Source: Antedon mediterranea (Eukaryota; Echinodermata; Crinoidea; Comatulida; Antedonidae). From it: a DNA stretch of 64,000 bases. Under the pieces are notes generated by a model. The model was not told the origin of the DNA, made no database searches, and saw nothing but the letters and a program-made list of their open reading frames with translations. Shown here in pieces: positions 1 through 12,075 of the stretch (its first letter is position 1; every line of letters begins with the position of its first letter). The translations under genes and the position numbers were made by a program. Where the stretch lies: contig NC_092670.1 in the NCBI RefSeq assembly GCF_964355755.1, forward strand, positions 39,295,795 through 39,359,794. Direction: 5' to 3'.

Positions 1-896
1 AACAGAACATAGTTTAGGTCACTACAAGCATATTCTAGTGTATCATGAGGAAATATTAACAACACATGGGGTTAGCATTTATTTTTCTCAATTTGTATAA
101 TTTCAATCCGTCAAAGCAACTCCAATTATACCTCAATCGATAAACACATTTTCATCATTCTCTTAATTTTGTCTTTAATTTCTAACTAATAAGACTATCG
201 ATTATTACACTTTAATTTCAAAAATTTGGAATTCCAATCGATGTATAATTTTTATTTTCTTACAACTTGCATCGAGTAATAACTGAAATTTTATAATTAC
301 GTATATCTAAAATAATATGTTGTTACAAACTTTGTATTGAGGCTATTGCTAGACGAGAGTTAGACTTACCCCAAGTATGTGCCAAAATATTTATCTTTTA
401 CTAATATTAAGTGAAAACTTCGTCTGGAGCCGAACTAGACCAGAGTATTATTACATGTTATCATTGAATTTCTTTAAAAAAAATTATTATTTCTTGTTTA
501 ACCTGGATTTGATGTCGTTTACTTATGTTGCCCCTGCCCAGCATTTGTTCACCTATTATTTTTTTTAATTATTGTATTGATTTTATGCTGGTCAAATAAA
601 TAAAAGAAACGAAAGTGTTATCCTTTTGTGCCCATGATACGGAGTAAAAAAATAGAACTTACCTAAGTAGTAAATAAGTTGTGCTTCAAATACAGGCCTA
701 CTGTAAACATTAACTAACAATAAAGTGATTGATTATAACATTTACTTTTTGTACATTTTACATTAAATAATTTTTCTTGGAAGGAGGGGTATGAATACAT
801 TGTTTGCATCAAATTGAAAAAGAGTGTTTGGACGTGACAAGATGGCGGATGTAATATCAGTTGTCCAAGCTCTATTCTTTAGCGTGACGTAATACT
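1..896. other. AT-rich flank, no gene seen
   Basis: AT-rich sequence downstream of the first minus-strand sulfotransferase gene. The only open frames are short (about 60 codons) and low-complexity. It may include the 3' UTR of that gene, but I could not pick a convincing poly(A) signal. Confidence 0.5.
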
Positions 897-2641
897 CTAT
901 GAAGATGTATTTAAAAACTTTAACTTTTGCTTTTCAAATATTTTAACAGCTTTTAAATATATTTGATAATCTGCAGATAAGGCTTCATTAACAAGTTTGT
1001 CAGCTTTCAGTCTTTCAATCATTACACTGTTAACTCTCGTTCTTGATGCATCTTTGAAGGTAGTGTTGACAACTATATTTGTGTAAGCTCCACTGAAGTT
1101 ATCATGCATTCCACGACATTCATTTTGAAATGGTACATCAAACACCGCCCCCATTAGTTGTAAGGACAAATCATACTCGCTAGTCAAACCAACAAAAGCG
1201 AACCACTTTTCAAAATGTTCCAGTACAAACTGCGTAAGAGCGTTATATTCATCTTTTGATAGCAAATGTAATAAAATAACTTTTTCTCTAAACCAGAAAG
1301 GTGTTTGCAGATACATGTCATTTTTAACAACATTTCTTTTATAGTACTCTTTAAAGCCATTACAGAATTTAGGATTAAAAAGCAGTTGTCGAAAAAAGAA
1401 ACTACCTTGATGTACTGCCCATTCATTTATGGATACTTTCCATGGATCCAGGGCTCTGCATAGCTGATCCGTTCTTGCACGGCGGCAGTAAGAATAGCTT
1501 GAAACCGTTCGTTCATAAGGGTCTCTTAAAAACGTAAAATAAGAACAAGGTCTAGATAAATCATCGCATACGCCAAACGAATAATCTCCCATCAACGCGT
1601 CAAACACGTAGTGCTTCTTTAAGGATACGCGTACGCAATCCGTTAGCACATGCCAGACGCGTTTATGAAATTTAGGCAAGGTTTTCAACATACAATTTTT
1701 TGTTGTAGTTCCCGCCGCTTTGTTATAATGCACGTATACTGAAACAGCATCACGATAAGAGTTGGTTGATACATTTGCTGACATTGTGAAAAAGTTTGGT
1801 AAAAAGTTACGTAACCTGATCCATGGCAATTTATCTAGTGCCGAGGTCAAAGGATCTTTGTTAAGGTCTGTAACTTGTGGTCGTGGTGTATCAGTATCCT
1901 GTTCAATCATGTCGGTAACATTATTTAAGCCCACCGGGGTTACGATTGGTACTGTGTTGCCAAGTTGTGATAGTGGTTCCGATGTTCCATTCCTCCTTGA
2001 TGCATTGAACCTGAAACAATATAGCAAAGATAACTTTAGACTAAATAGACGTCATGTATATTTGTATTAGTCGCGTGCAAACACGACTCTACAGCTTACT
2101 ATGTCGGTCGGTTGGTCGGTTGGTTGGTCGGTCGGTTGGTCGCGACTGCAGCCATGTATATGGCACTTGTTTCTTCAAGAAGGAACTTTACCGAGATGTA
2201 AAAAAAAGACTGTTCTTAAATTTGAGCGTTCTGACTTTAATGCTACCGGTATGTTTACGATTTTCTGCAATCTTATGATGATCTTAAAAGTACAGTGTAT
2301 TTTATTTAATTTCAATTCGCAACCAACATCGGAGAACTTGCCATTTACAGACTGGAATACATTACAAGACAAAAGAAGATCGCCAAGATCCACAAGAACC
2401 AATTACAATATACAATAGATACAAAAGTGTGTAGAAAAAAAATTCAAACCATTGCACTAATTTTCTTTATAGTTATTATAGTTACATACCTTATAGTGGT
2501 CTCAGAAATTGTGCCTAGTATTTCTTGAATTGGTAGACGGTTAAGTACACTGCAAGTCCACGAAATACAAAAACAAGTAGCTAAACAAATTAAGATACCG
2601 GCTCGTACAATACTCTCAAGTCGTCCAGTTGTTTTCTTCAT
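897..2641 (-). CDS. Type II membrane sulfotransferase, paralogue 1 (two exons)
   Basis: Predicted Golgi glycan sulfotransferase of the P-loop Sulfotransfer_2-like superfamily, transferring sulfate from PAPS; the acceptor is unknown. Exon 1 (2641-2490) encodes a short basic N-terminus and a signal anchor at about residues 14-32. It ends in a phase-2 donor, GTATGT. Exon 2 begins at 2010 after a TTTCAG acceptor and ends at the stop at 897. The junction keeps frame and gives about 421 aa. Around residues 144-154 is a PAPS-loop-like segment, HYNKAAGTTTK. Around 211-225 is a 3'-phosphate-binding segment, LRDPYERTVSSY. Both are typical of the family. The C-terminal half (WFREKVI, FVGLTSEYDLSL) aligns with paralogues 2 and 3. 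The start is the ATG immediately before the basic/anchor segment. Family assignment is by recognised motifs; the substrate is not inferable. Confidence 0.85.
2063..2150. repeat. GTCGGTCGGTTGG simple-repeat element
   Basis: A short (TCGG/TTGG)n tract preceded by TAGTCGCGTG and a CTATGTCGG junction. It lies in the intron of sulfotransferase 1. The same flank-plus-tract organisation recurs, on the opposite strand, near 18.4 and 45.9 kb, so this is a member of a dispersed family rather than isolated slippage. Confidence 0.6.
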
Positions 2642-4249
2642 TTTTCCTCTCTAGCAACAGATCACCATTATAAGAATTGTTCTTTACTGTCATAAACATA
2701 CGGTATCATGCCTATCATCAACAATAAATAGATAGTTGACAGCACACATGGATTACTGTTATGTCCGGACACTTTACAATAAGAGAATAGACGGAAAATC
2801 TAAAGTTAACTCAACCTGTTCATGTTCGATTCTTTAAAAAAACTTAATTAAAACATTATTTTCGCTTACTAGACCTTCTGTATTCCAGTCTCAGATTGAA
2901 CACTAAATGCACACACAAACAAAATATCTCTAAAATTTTAAAAATGTTCGCGTTGTCCGTTTATTGATGCCAGGAATGCTGTTGAATGGTAAACAAGTTA
3001 AATATGCGTAAATAGAGACCAATAATTATTCTTTTGGTATACGTTTCAGGTGTGAAATCGAATCTCTGTAACAATAATTTGTTGTGTTTTGCGAAGTATG
3101 CAGACAAGAAATATTGACTTTCTTTCTATCATTAGCTTTAACTTTCCAAGAATCAATAACTTGCTGCTCAACTTAATTAAACTAACGATTGATTCTTTGG
3201 GGGTAAGTTTTTAAATATATAGTATGTGGAAACATATTCCACCAATTAGTCACAAATAATAAAAATCCAGCGTAATAACTCGCCGTGTATTACTTTTGTG
3301 ACGTGTGCATTTTAATAAGATAAGATATAGGATAAATCAATCTCAATGTATGTCGGACAAACACAACGCTGATAAACTCATAGGCCCTTACAACTGACAA
3401 ATGTCAACGCTATTAGCTTTGTCATTATTATCGTTTGTTATCATGTTCATTATCTTACATCTTGTTAGGGTAACTTGACGAATATACAAGTAGGCCTAAA
3501 CAAATAAGTTAAGTAAACAAATCAAAGTGCACAGCGATTGTTTTATTCCGATATGTTAGCCACAATCATTTTCATTCAATACGTGTCGAATGACTATTAT
3601 TATACAATATAAAAATATATTTATTAGGCCTATTTATTATTCTTAAATACATTTAGTGAACTTATTTTATTGCATACATTAGTCCAAAATAAATAATTCA
3701 TAGTAAAACCAAAGTTGACAAATAAACGTTGATATCGTTGCCCAATGAAGGAAATTCCTTCAAATAATTTAGAAAAATATAATCAAGATTATTATTATAT
3801 GTATTTCCTCCGTATACTTTCCCTTTACTGTGTGTTCGTGGGTATGCACATCTTTCTCCACCAGACTGTAGCTTGAGGTTGGGTAGGAATGTTAGAAAGT
3901 TCGAACGAACCCCCTTTTGTGTCCTTTTCAAACTAGAGTCCAGCAGTTGAAGTGATGTTAAATTAGCCTAGCCTAGTTTATGAAGATTTTTCTCCCTTTA
4001 ATGATGAACAGGTGCCCTTTTTCGTAAAAGGTGTCCTTTTGTGGTTCTCGCTCTTCTTCAACTTTCCTTTCTCTTTATTCTTCAACATCTCTCCTTATCG
4101 ATTGCTTGTTGAATGTATTGGTTCGCAGATAAAACACAAACATGATACTAAACTTTCGCTATTTCTGTGTGATTTTAGGATTATTTTTGTTTTGCATAAA
4201 CTATTTGTCTCATAAAATCCGGATGATCTACTACAACGTCCTGACAATT
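2642..4249. other. Intergenic between sulfotransferase paralogues 1 and 2
   Basis: AT-rich. It should hold the promoter of paralogue 1 (upstream of 2641) and the 3' UTR of paralogue 2. No conserved element or additional exon was recognised. Open frames here are short and unsupported. Confidence 0.45.
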
Positions 4250-5829
4250 TCATGATATTTTATTTAAGAGGTCCATTTTTTCTTTCTGTTTATAAAATAT
4301 TTCTTTTATCTTGTTATATAACCTTATATCAGCGTATAAAGCACGTTGAACATCTTCGTCATTCATTAATTCATCAACCATCTGCGCATGCCCGTCTGAT
4401 AGAGTTTCATTTTTATTATTCGATATGTTAGTATAGCGTCCGCTAGTGTTTTGAACGCTTCCAGCGCAACTCGAGAATGGAACACCGTATACTTGTTGCA
4501 ACATTGCCAATGATGTATCATACTCCTCAGTTAATCCGACAACAGCAAACCATTTTTCAATATTATTGATACAAAAATCAACTAACGCATCTATTTGCGA
4601 CTTAGATAATAAATCAAACATAATCACTTTTTGCCTAAACCAGCAAGGTATAGAACCGTAAATATCATGAGGAAGCAAATACGGCTTAAAATTGTTTTTA
4701 AATTCGCTACAAAATTTTGGATGGAATAACAGTTGGCGAAATAGAAAACTTCCTTGATGTATTGTCCATTCCTTTAGTGTCACTTTCCATGGACTTTGCG
4801 CTCTACATAACTGGTCACTTCGTGCTCTTCTGCAGTACGAAAAGCTTGAAAGTGACCGTTGAAACGGGTCTCTGAATATAGTAAAATAAGAACACGACTG
4901 ATTAATGTCATCACATAAACCGAACGAATATCCACCCATGTACACATTGTACCTATTTTGGGGATGTAAACTAAGCCGTTTACTTATACTCATACGGTTA
5001 GCGCTTGCCATGACAGGTCCTAGTTTCTTCCCACTTTTTGGAATAACGTGTTGCATACATTTCTTTGTCGTTGTTCCCGCGGCCTTATTGTGATGTAAAT
5101 ATATAATGACGGAGTTTCTGTAAGTAAGCTTTTCATCTTCTGTGAGATTTGATGTAAAATAGTTAGACAGGTATATCTTACGGTCTATCCACGGTAGGAT
5201 TTGTTTGGTAATATTTAAAAAGTTTGGAGCTCGTATTATATGATGCAAGTCAGTCGTCTTTGAAACTTGATTCGGTGGTGAGACTACTGCCCCTATTTGT
5301 TTTGGTACATAATTCCTGTAGCAACAACAACAACAAAGAAATCATTAATAATGAATACTATAACAAAACATAACATAATATTCATGCATATAAAATATGT
5401 AATACAAATGTTTACAACATTATATTAAGTTAATGTAATTATTATTATGCTTTTATTATCTTTTACATTAACATAATAATTATTCAATCAGATTAATGCA
5501 GAATGTGCATAACATTATAGAACTACAAACACCACTATATGAAGGGACACTCTCTACCATGGATATGGATATGCATATCAATAGCACAATGTAAGACAGT
5601 TGGCCAACTACCAAAACTAGACTTCTACTCGTCTAACGATATCTACATACAATAGGACTACATACTTTTCTTCGCCTGACTTTTGCGCTCTAGGCTGCAC
5701 AACGTTATCCTCACCCAACAGAGCCCAATGACGTATATTAGTTTGTTGGGCTTGATGTACACCCATCATAAACACGATACAGAGTCCTAAAAATGTACTT
5801 AATGCCGCCAATTTCCACTTGAATTTCAT
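4250..5829 (-). CDS. Type II membrane sulfotransferase, paralogue 2 (two exons)
   Basis: Second copy of the sulfotransferase family, same strand as paralogue 1. Exon 1 (5829-5666) starts at the ATG before KFKWKL and encodes a signal anchor (LAALSTFLGLCIVFMMG). It ends at a GTATGT donor in phase 2. Exon 2 (5315-4250) follows a CTACAG acceptor. Predicted length is about 409 aa. The PAPS-loop-like segment HHNKAAGTTTK is near residues 129-139 and the 3'-phosphate segment FRDPFQRSLSSF near 202-213. Intron position and phase are identical to paralogue 1, so the two arose by duplication of the whole gene. Motif residues are intact, so it is likely an active enzyme. Acceptor specificity is unknown. 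A start further upstream in the same frame would need GTG and is less likely. Confidence 0.85.
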
Positions 5830-5871
5830 GCTGACTCTATCGACACTAGGCCTACAACTCGTGTGATCCAC

Positions 5872-8800
5872 CGGACCTATCTTTCGCCTCCTACAAAATA
5901 AATCAAAAGATTGATAGACAAGAGGAAACGAAATATGTCTTTACTTGTTACAATGATGTTATGACAGTCAAAAACACATAAGTAGGCCTAAATCAATCGT
6001 AGTGAAAATCACTTCGTTGCACCAAGTTACGGACGGCCGGTTAGCAATCGATAAGAAGTATCACTTTGGATCCACGGCGACAATCTGGTTATTATTAACA
6101 GCAGATTTTCTTGATATCGTCCAGCTTATCTTTTCGTTCCATCAATAATAAAACAAGCATTCAATAGTAAACATTTATTGATTGAATCTATAGCCTAACG
6201 TTTATGCTAAGTAATGATTATATATGAGTGAAGGCGTACGTTCTCCATAATGATGTCTTTGTCATGCTATTAATAATACTATTATTAACGCCTAATTATG
6301 TAAATAAATGGAAATAGTCAGAGTAATAACCTTTTACAAGTAAATTAAGTTTTGTATTTAAACAAGTTAATGGTAGCAAGGTTACCATGCATTAGCAACA
6401 TCACGTACCCGCGCAATACTAAAAACACATTTATTCAACAGCCTACGCTTAACGTTTTCGTTCAAGTGGTGGGGGTTCAGGGAGGTGAATCAAATTCATC
6501 GCTTTTTAAAGCGAATAGATGATCTGGGTATTAAACAAAAATTTGTTTTCCTATTGAAGCACTTCTTTGCATACGATAAAAATGTATCTTTTTCATTCAT
6601 TCATTTATTTATTCAATAGTGTGTAGGCCACTGGCCCAAGTACAATCATATAAAATAGTACATATTATAACATTTAAGAAGTAGTAACAGCAAAATAAAA
6701 GTTCTCTTTTATCTGCGAAAAATGCAAATCTTACCAGGTTATTGATTACTTTTTTTTCTGTTTTTCATTAGTAAAATAAACTTTTTATTTGTTAGTTGAT
6801 TAAAATAATAAGTTTTTAAAAAGGAGTGTCTAATTTCGTTGTAGTATGGACATACTAAAATAAGTCTATAAATACTAATGAATGTGTTGAGATATATCAA
6901 CAAACATCTATTAATATGTATTTTGTGATATGATGAATGATTAACAGTGGTACTTTACACAACAAAAGAGAAAAAAAAATGAATGTGTTAGAAAGTTGAA
7001 TTACTCACCCGTACTTTTATTCAAAAGTACGGGCCGGGTATGCTTATAAATGTGTTCGTTGACTGCAGCATCAAATGAGCATGCCGGTGCGTGTCTCATG
7101 CGAGTGTCCTGATAGATTTAGAAAAGTGCAAACTGAAACGCTAACCTTCCAACCAACCCCTTCTCTTTGGGTCTATTAGCAAGATTTCTCCCGGGGACGG
7201 TAGATGACCGAAAATGAACGGAACGGTGTATATGTCTTTTCTACACGCTTGTTTTTGTATAAATTACCGTTTCTTTCATCGCCAACCTTTCGATATATAC
7301 ATGTTTTTAATTTTATACATTTTGGGAAAACGCCGATCGTTTTACAATTTGTTTGAATAGTTTATATCAGCTGCTTTTACGGATTTTTTCGAGAGCTTTT
7401 CCAACTTTCGTACGTCCTTGACTGACATCGAAGTGTTCAAGGGGATATTGTGAATAATGTTGCCGAACTTCCGACAGTATAAACAAATTAAAATAAACTT
7501 GAGTTTGATAAAAAACATTTTTGCAAACATGTTTCGGTGTTACGGCGAACAACATCATCAGAGCAATGAAATACGGTCCTAGACGTTTGTTATATATACC
7601 TTTATACAGGTGAATATTTAAATATTCAGATTGTGTAAGTTGTTTGTTTTGAGATGGGTTATATCATTTTATATATAGGGCTTCTTTTATTTTTAATTGT
7701 TAACTATTGATGGCTGTGTCGATAATTGTAAAATTTTCTTTGCTGCATTGATCTAGGCAATTCTTATTATTGTTAATGTGTTTGTATAAATATGTGAATT
7801 TTTTCCCCACCCATATGTTCTTGAATAAAATGGTTGTATTAACTGTTTAAACAATAATAAGAAATGTATTGATAATCAATTTTAGATAAATGACAACATA
7901 TTTAGTTAGTAGGGATGCAGTAAAACTTAAACTAAACAAAGTTAAAACAAATCATCTTTACACTAAATGCCAACACAACACACACACATGCCTATAGTCA
8001 AAGAAAAAATATGTTGACGTCATATTTGCAGTGAATTACAAACACTAAAGTCACTATTGTACACATTTTATCGAGGATTATTGTTATTTGATCGATGAAA
8101 GTTGTATTGTGTTATATCGTTGCTGGCTTTTTATTTCTAATTGATTTATGAAATCAATAATGTTAATAAATAATATGTTGGTTTCTTATTCTATTACGAA
8201 TATATTAAGCGAATGATGGTTTGGTGCTATGCATAATTAAGATTAGACACACAATCCAATTAAATAAATGAACACTAGGCATTATACCGTACTGAATAAA
8301 CATCTACGGTATACAGCAATTTGTAGCTTTTCTGTGTTTGATCGTATAATAGTAATATCTATAATTATTTCTAACCGTTTCGCCACAATTTGCTAAATGG
8401 TGAAAGCCATTGATACTAGTATTTTGTGTTTCTTTGTTTATTGAAAACTCAATCTTATCTAATCCTTTTCTAATTCAATACAACAAAAAATGGCTTAACC
8501 CCACGTAAAAAGGCAAAGAATCATAGATATATTAAAATAAGAATTACACAGAAGTCTAGTACCACTTCCCACCATATGCACACGATAGTGCATACTATTA
8601 TACTTTACTTTTATTTACAATGGACCTTATATATGGAACAACTTACCGCTAAATCTAAAAGCAATAACCATCATTTAAAACAAAATACAAACAAATACTT
8701 ATTTCAAACTATTTAGAACATTAGTAATTCACAATTGTTTTAAGACTGTTTTTTACCTTTGTTGTGCCTTTTTAAAATTTTATTTGTCAATTTGACGAAA

Positions 8801-9238
8801 GAAAGAATTGTTTTTTTCTCTCACTTAAATTAAGTAATTAAATATATATTTACTTATCTAGAGGCCCAAACTTAAAGCCTTGGCTTAATGTGCGTCCTCC
8901 CCACACAATTGTATTTATTAATTTATGCTCTGAATTATATTGTATTTTGTATTGTGTGAAACTATAAACTTGAAACATTATAATATGCATTGTGTGACTT
9001 CAATCAGTAGGCCGCCTACTGATTTTGAAGTCACCGTGTAATATAATGTAATAAATACATTACATTTGTGTAGTAGTATATTCTAACTCTAATTGCTCTT
9101 ATCAGAAACGAGATTGTGGCAGATAGACGTTTGTGATTGGTGGTTTAACGCGTGCGCGTACACAGGGTGACAAGTCTGTAGGCCTACGTATATTAATTAT
9201 AACTAATTGCAAGGAGCCTCATAACTTTCTGTATGGAA
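5872..9238. other. Gene-poor AT-rich stretch
   Basis: No supported coding region. Visible structures are a perfect short hairpin at about 7009-7034 (arms CCGTACTTTT / AAAAGTACGG) and a second hairpin at about 8994-9033 (arms GTGACTTCAATCAGTAGG / CCTACTGATTTTGAAGTCAC). The sequence near 6590-6680 looks like a reversed LINE tail (CATTTATTTATTCAATAG). The promoter of sulfotransferase 2 should lie just above 5829. Confidence 0.45.
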
Positions 9239-9239
9239 A

Positions 9240-9642
9240 GGAAGTCTAGGGTGTGTAGAAAGCGACGACCTCGAATTGGACGACCCCCAACGACCCGGGC
9301 GACCTCGAATTGGACGACCTAGAATTGGACGACCCATAACACGAAACCGACGACCCCTATAGCCTAGCCTAGGCCTAAGTGTGGTATAACATCCCGAAGC
9401 CGAACATAGCCAAAGATCTTTAAACCATACCTTATAATAATACTCGCAAGCAAGCAATTGATTGAAAAAGTACAGAAATATCGCCATTTGATACTGAATG
9501 TGTCGACACGAACAAACGAACAGATATGGAACGCCAAGAGTGCATCATTAAAACTGCATGAGGTCGTCGGTTTCGTGTTATGAGTCGTCCAATTCTAGGG
9601 CGTCCAATTCGAGGTCGTTACACACCCGGAAGTCTAGGGGGA
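9240..9642. mobile_element. Foldback element with GGACGACC-rich arms
   Basis: Two inverted arms (about 9240-9356 and 9561-9642) carry the same words in opposite orientation. GACCTCGAATTGGACGACC and AACACGAAACCGACGACC on the left match GTCCAATTCGAGGTCGT and GGTTTCGTGTTATG on the right. Both ends carry GAAGTCTAGGG next to GTGTGTA/TACACAC. The left arm also repeats the GAATTGGACGACC word internally. A short minus-strand open frame across the left arm is a product of the repeat and is not called as a gene. Confidence 0.6.
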
Positions 9643-9707
9643 TTGAAACTATACTACTGTAAATATAGATTCTTCTAAAACTATTATCTTTTTAGAAATA
9701 AAACTAA

Positions 9708-9870
9708 CGCTCTGTCTACACTATCAAACTAGTTTGACAAAAAAGTGTGATGTGCCCAAATATGGTAGTGATGTGCCAAAATATGGTAGTGATATGACAT
9801 CATCATGTCCATATATGGGCATATCACATTAATTGTTGTCACATCAAGTTTGATAGTATAAACAGAGCTT
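9708..9870. mobile_element. MITE family 2, copy 1 (GCTCTGTCTA ends)
   Basis: A short element with inverted ends: GCTCTGTCTACACTATCAAA at the left and TTTGATAGTATAAACAGAGC at the right. Internally it has two copies of AAATATGGTAGTGAT. Related copies are at 30171-30302 and 43283-43422. It has no coding capacity, consistent with a non-autonomous DNA transposon. Confidence 0.7.
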
Positions 9871-10710
9871 AAGAATACCTGAAAAAACACAGACAATGTG
9901 TAACTCTTGAATGCTTAGTTATTTGAAATTTGTCAAAATAAATGGTAACCGTGTTACGCCTACTTACTTACAGACCAACGCAATTTGTAGTAGTAGTCGA
10001 CAGTTTAAATGTTGTAGCAATTGCTTAAACGAGCCTGAGACGATGATAGAAGTTTGATACTACTGTATGGCAAAATACTTATAATCATTACAGCTGCTTA
10101 TCTGAGTATTCATTGATCATTTTCAATTGATTGTGATTAAACACAGCGAAAACTTGTCAAGCGGCACCAGATAGTATTGTTTGGATTGTCCTACTCATGT
10201 CGGTTTATTAAATCGCATTGTGTTGGTATCAAAGAAAATAACGACCTCAATAATCAATACAAATTTATTCTTAAACATCGGTGAGAAAACGGAAAACTCT
10301 GAGAAAAAACAATACAAAATCTTTTGTGTAACAGTATTGGATAGTTCAGTAGTCCAGACAACTTAATATTATGTAAAGATAAATATTTTGGCACACATGG
10401 CGTATAATAGGCCTACTAATAACATTTCCAGACAAAATGCATTGTCAACATACAAAAAAGACAATAAATAAATAACAGACTTGGGGAAAGTACGGTGAGT
10501 ACAGAATCTTCTAACCGTGTACGACAAGCACTTGGATTCATTCACAACAAGGATGACTTGTTAAAAGATCATATTCCTATAGCGGTACCTGTAGTCTGGG
10601 TTCCAGACGGAGTTTTGACTTAATAATTATTAGTAAAACGATAAATATTTGGCACATATGGCGTTTCATACGTATACTACATGAGCTTGTATTTCTAACT
10701 ACTCCTACAG
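9871..10710. other. Intergenic, no feature recognised
   Basis: AT-rich, no supported exon. ACTTGGGGAAAGTACGGT near 10481 resembles the start of the tandem repeat that follows and may be a diverged outlying unit. Confidence 0.4.
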
Positions 10711-11166
10711 ACTTGGGGAAATCTATACCGGTAACGGCAATGCACAGTCAACTTGCTACCAGGAGTTTACTTGGGCAAGTCTATACCGGTAACGGCAATG
10801 CACAGTCAACTTGCAGACTTGGGCAAGTCTATACCGGTAACGGCAATGCACAGTCAACTTGGGCAACTTGGGCAAGTCTATACCGGTAACGGCAATGCAC
10901 AGTCAACTTGCAGACTTGGGCAAGTCTATACCGGTAACGGCAATGCACAGTCAACTTGCAGACTTGGGCAAGTCTATACCGGTAACGGCAATGCACAGTC
11001 AACTTGCAGACTTGGGCAAGTCTATACCGGTAACGGCAATGCACAGTCAACTTGGGCAACTTGGGCAAGTCTATACCGGTAACGGCAATGCACAGTCAAC
11101 TTGGGCAACTTGGGCAAGTCTATACCGGTAACGGCAATGCACAGTCAACTTGCTACCAGGAGTTTA
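10711..11166. repeat. 48-49 bp minisatellite, nine units
   Basis: The core CTATACCGGTAACGGCAATG begins at 10723, 10781, 10829, 10878, 10926, 10974, 11022, 11071 and 11120. Spacing is 48 or 49 bp except the first (58). The 49-bp units carry GGCAACTTGGGCAAG where the 48-bp units carry GCAGACTTGGGCAAG. The unit contains the imperfect palindrome AGACTTGGGCAAGTCT and ACCGGT. The array is bracketed by CTACCAGGAGTTTACTT at 10756 and 11152. Frames open on both strands reflect the repeat, not a protein. Confidence 0.95.
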
Positions 11167-11369
11167 CTTCCAACATGGAGCTGAACTCCATGCTTCCAGG
11201 TAGCATATTTTTTTTTTCCAGGACGAACGTGGGCAGAAATCATGAATAATTCATTACCTTAATTATTTTCTATTATAAAGAATTGCAAGATAGCTGATCT
11301 ACTTCCTAAATACTAAACCTAACCCTCTAAATAATCTCTCTCAACTATTAAACAAAACATGTTCATGAA

Positions 11370-11435
11370 AGAGCTCGAACCGAGGGCTTCAGCGTAATAG
11401 GTTAAAGGCTTTACCACTAGACCAAACATTTCGGT
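11370..11435 (-). repeat. tRNA-like sequence, probable SINE head
   Basis: On the minus strand the sequence contains TGGTCTAGTGG, which fits the RNA polymerase III A-box pattern. About 35 bases downstream, CGGTTCGAGCTC approximates a B box. The anticodon and T stems do not pair well, so it is not a functional tRNA. A tRNA-derived SINE or tRNA pseudogene is the best reading. The boundaries are approximate. Confidence 0.4.
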
Positions 11436-11507
11436 TGGCAAACGCAGTTTACACTAATTATTTAATCTCTCTGCATGCTTATATAGCGCCCTCTATAATG
11501 TTCCCTA

Positions 11508-11556
11508 TTATGTCATAATTATTCATGAATTATTCATGAATAATTATGACATAATA
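11508..11556. repeat. Near-perfect palindrome around ATTCATGAAT
   Basis: The arms TTATGTCATAATTATTCATG and CATGAATAATTATGACATAA are complementary with a few bases between them. This makes a roughly 48-bp cruciform-capable sequence. It could be a miniature foldback element; no target duplication was identified. Confidence 0.7.
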
Positions 11557-12040
11557 CGGTATAAGTACGGTATACCAGAGAAGAGTTTTATTTTAATCAC
11601 GTATAACAGCGCCACCAGCCACATACTGTACCTACCCGTGCTCTCAAATGTTGCGCCAAACGTAGTTTTGATAATAATAGTCAGACTATATACGATATAT
11701 TTGTTCAATAGTTGTCATTTAGCATGAATTAAATTGTTTTTGATCGGAATCTTTCAATTTGTGTTTCAGAAGGAAACTCAAACGATCACTTCCGCAAAAT
11801 CACTTCCTGATTCATGTTGTTGCTCATTATTATTTTACAATGGCATCGTCGCGGCAATCATGTATTAAAGAGCCTATTATTATTCTTTTATTGTTTGACA
11901 GAGGCAAACGCTTACAAAATAAGAAAATGATTTGACTTAAGTAGTTCAATTGATTTTTTTTTCTGTCAAATCTAATTTTATCCAATTCTAACTATTTGAA
12001 TTTGACATTTTTAAACTGCTGCTGAACAAATGAGAAAATT

Positions 12041-12075
<35 letters not shown>

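Noticed and set aside
9203-9487. Minus-strand frame with GRPILGRPIRGRPGR
   Set aside because: Coincides with the reiterated arm of a foldback element.
10711-11166. Possible CRISPR array
   Set aside because: Units are nearly identical along their whole length with no unique spacers, and the DNA is animal.
10753-11249. Several overlapping open frames on both strands across the 48-bp repeats
   Set aside because: Open only because the repeat unit lacks stops in some frames; both strands are open and unit length (48/49) shifts frame.
11370-11435. Functional tRNA gene
   Set aside because: Box-like motifs are present but the T and anticodon stems do not pair; treated as a SINE or pseudogene relic.
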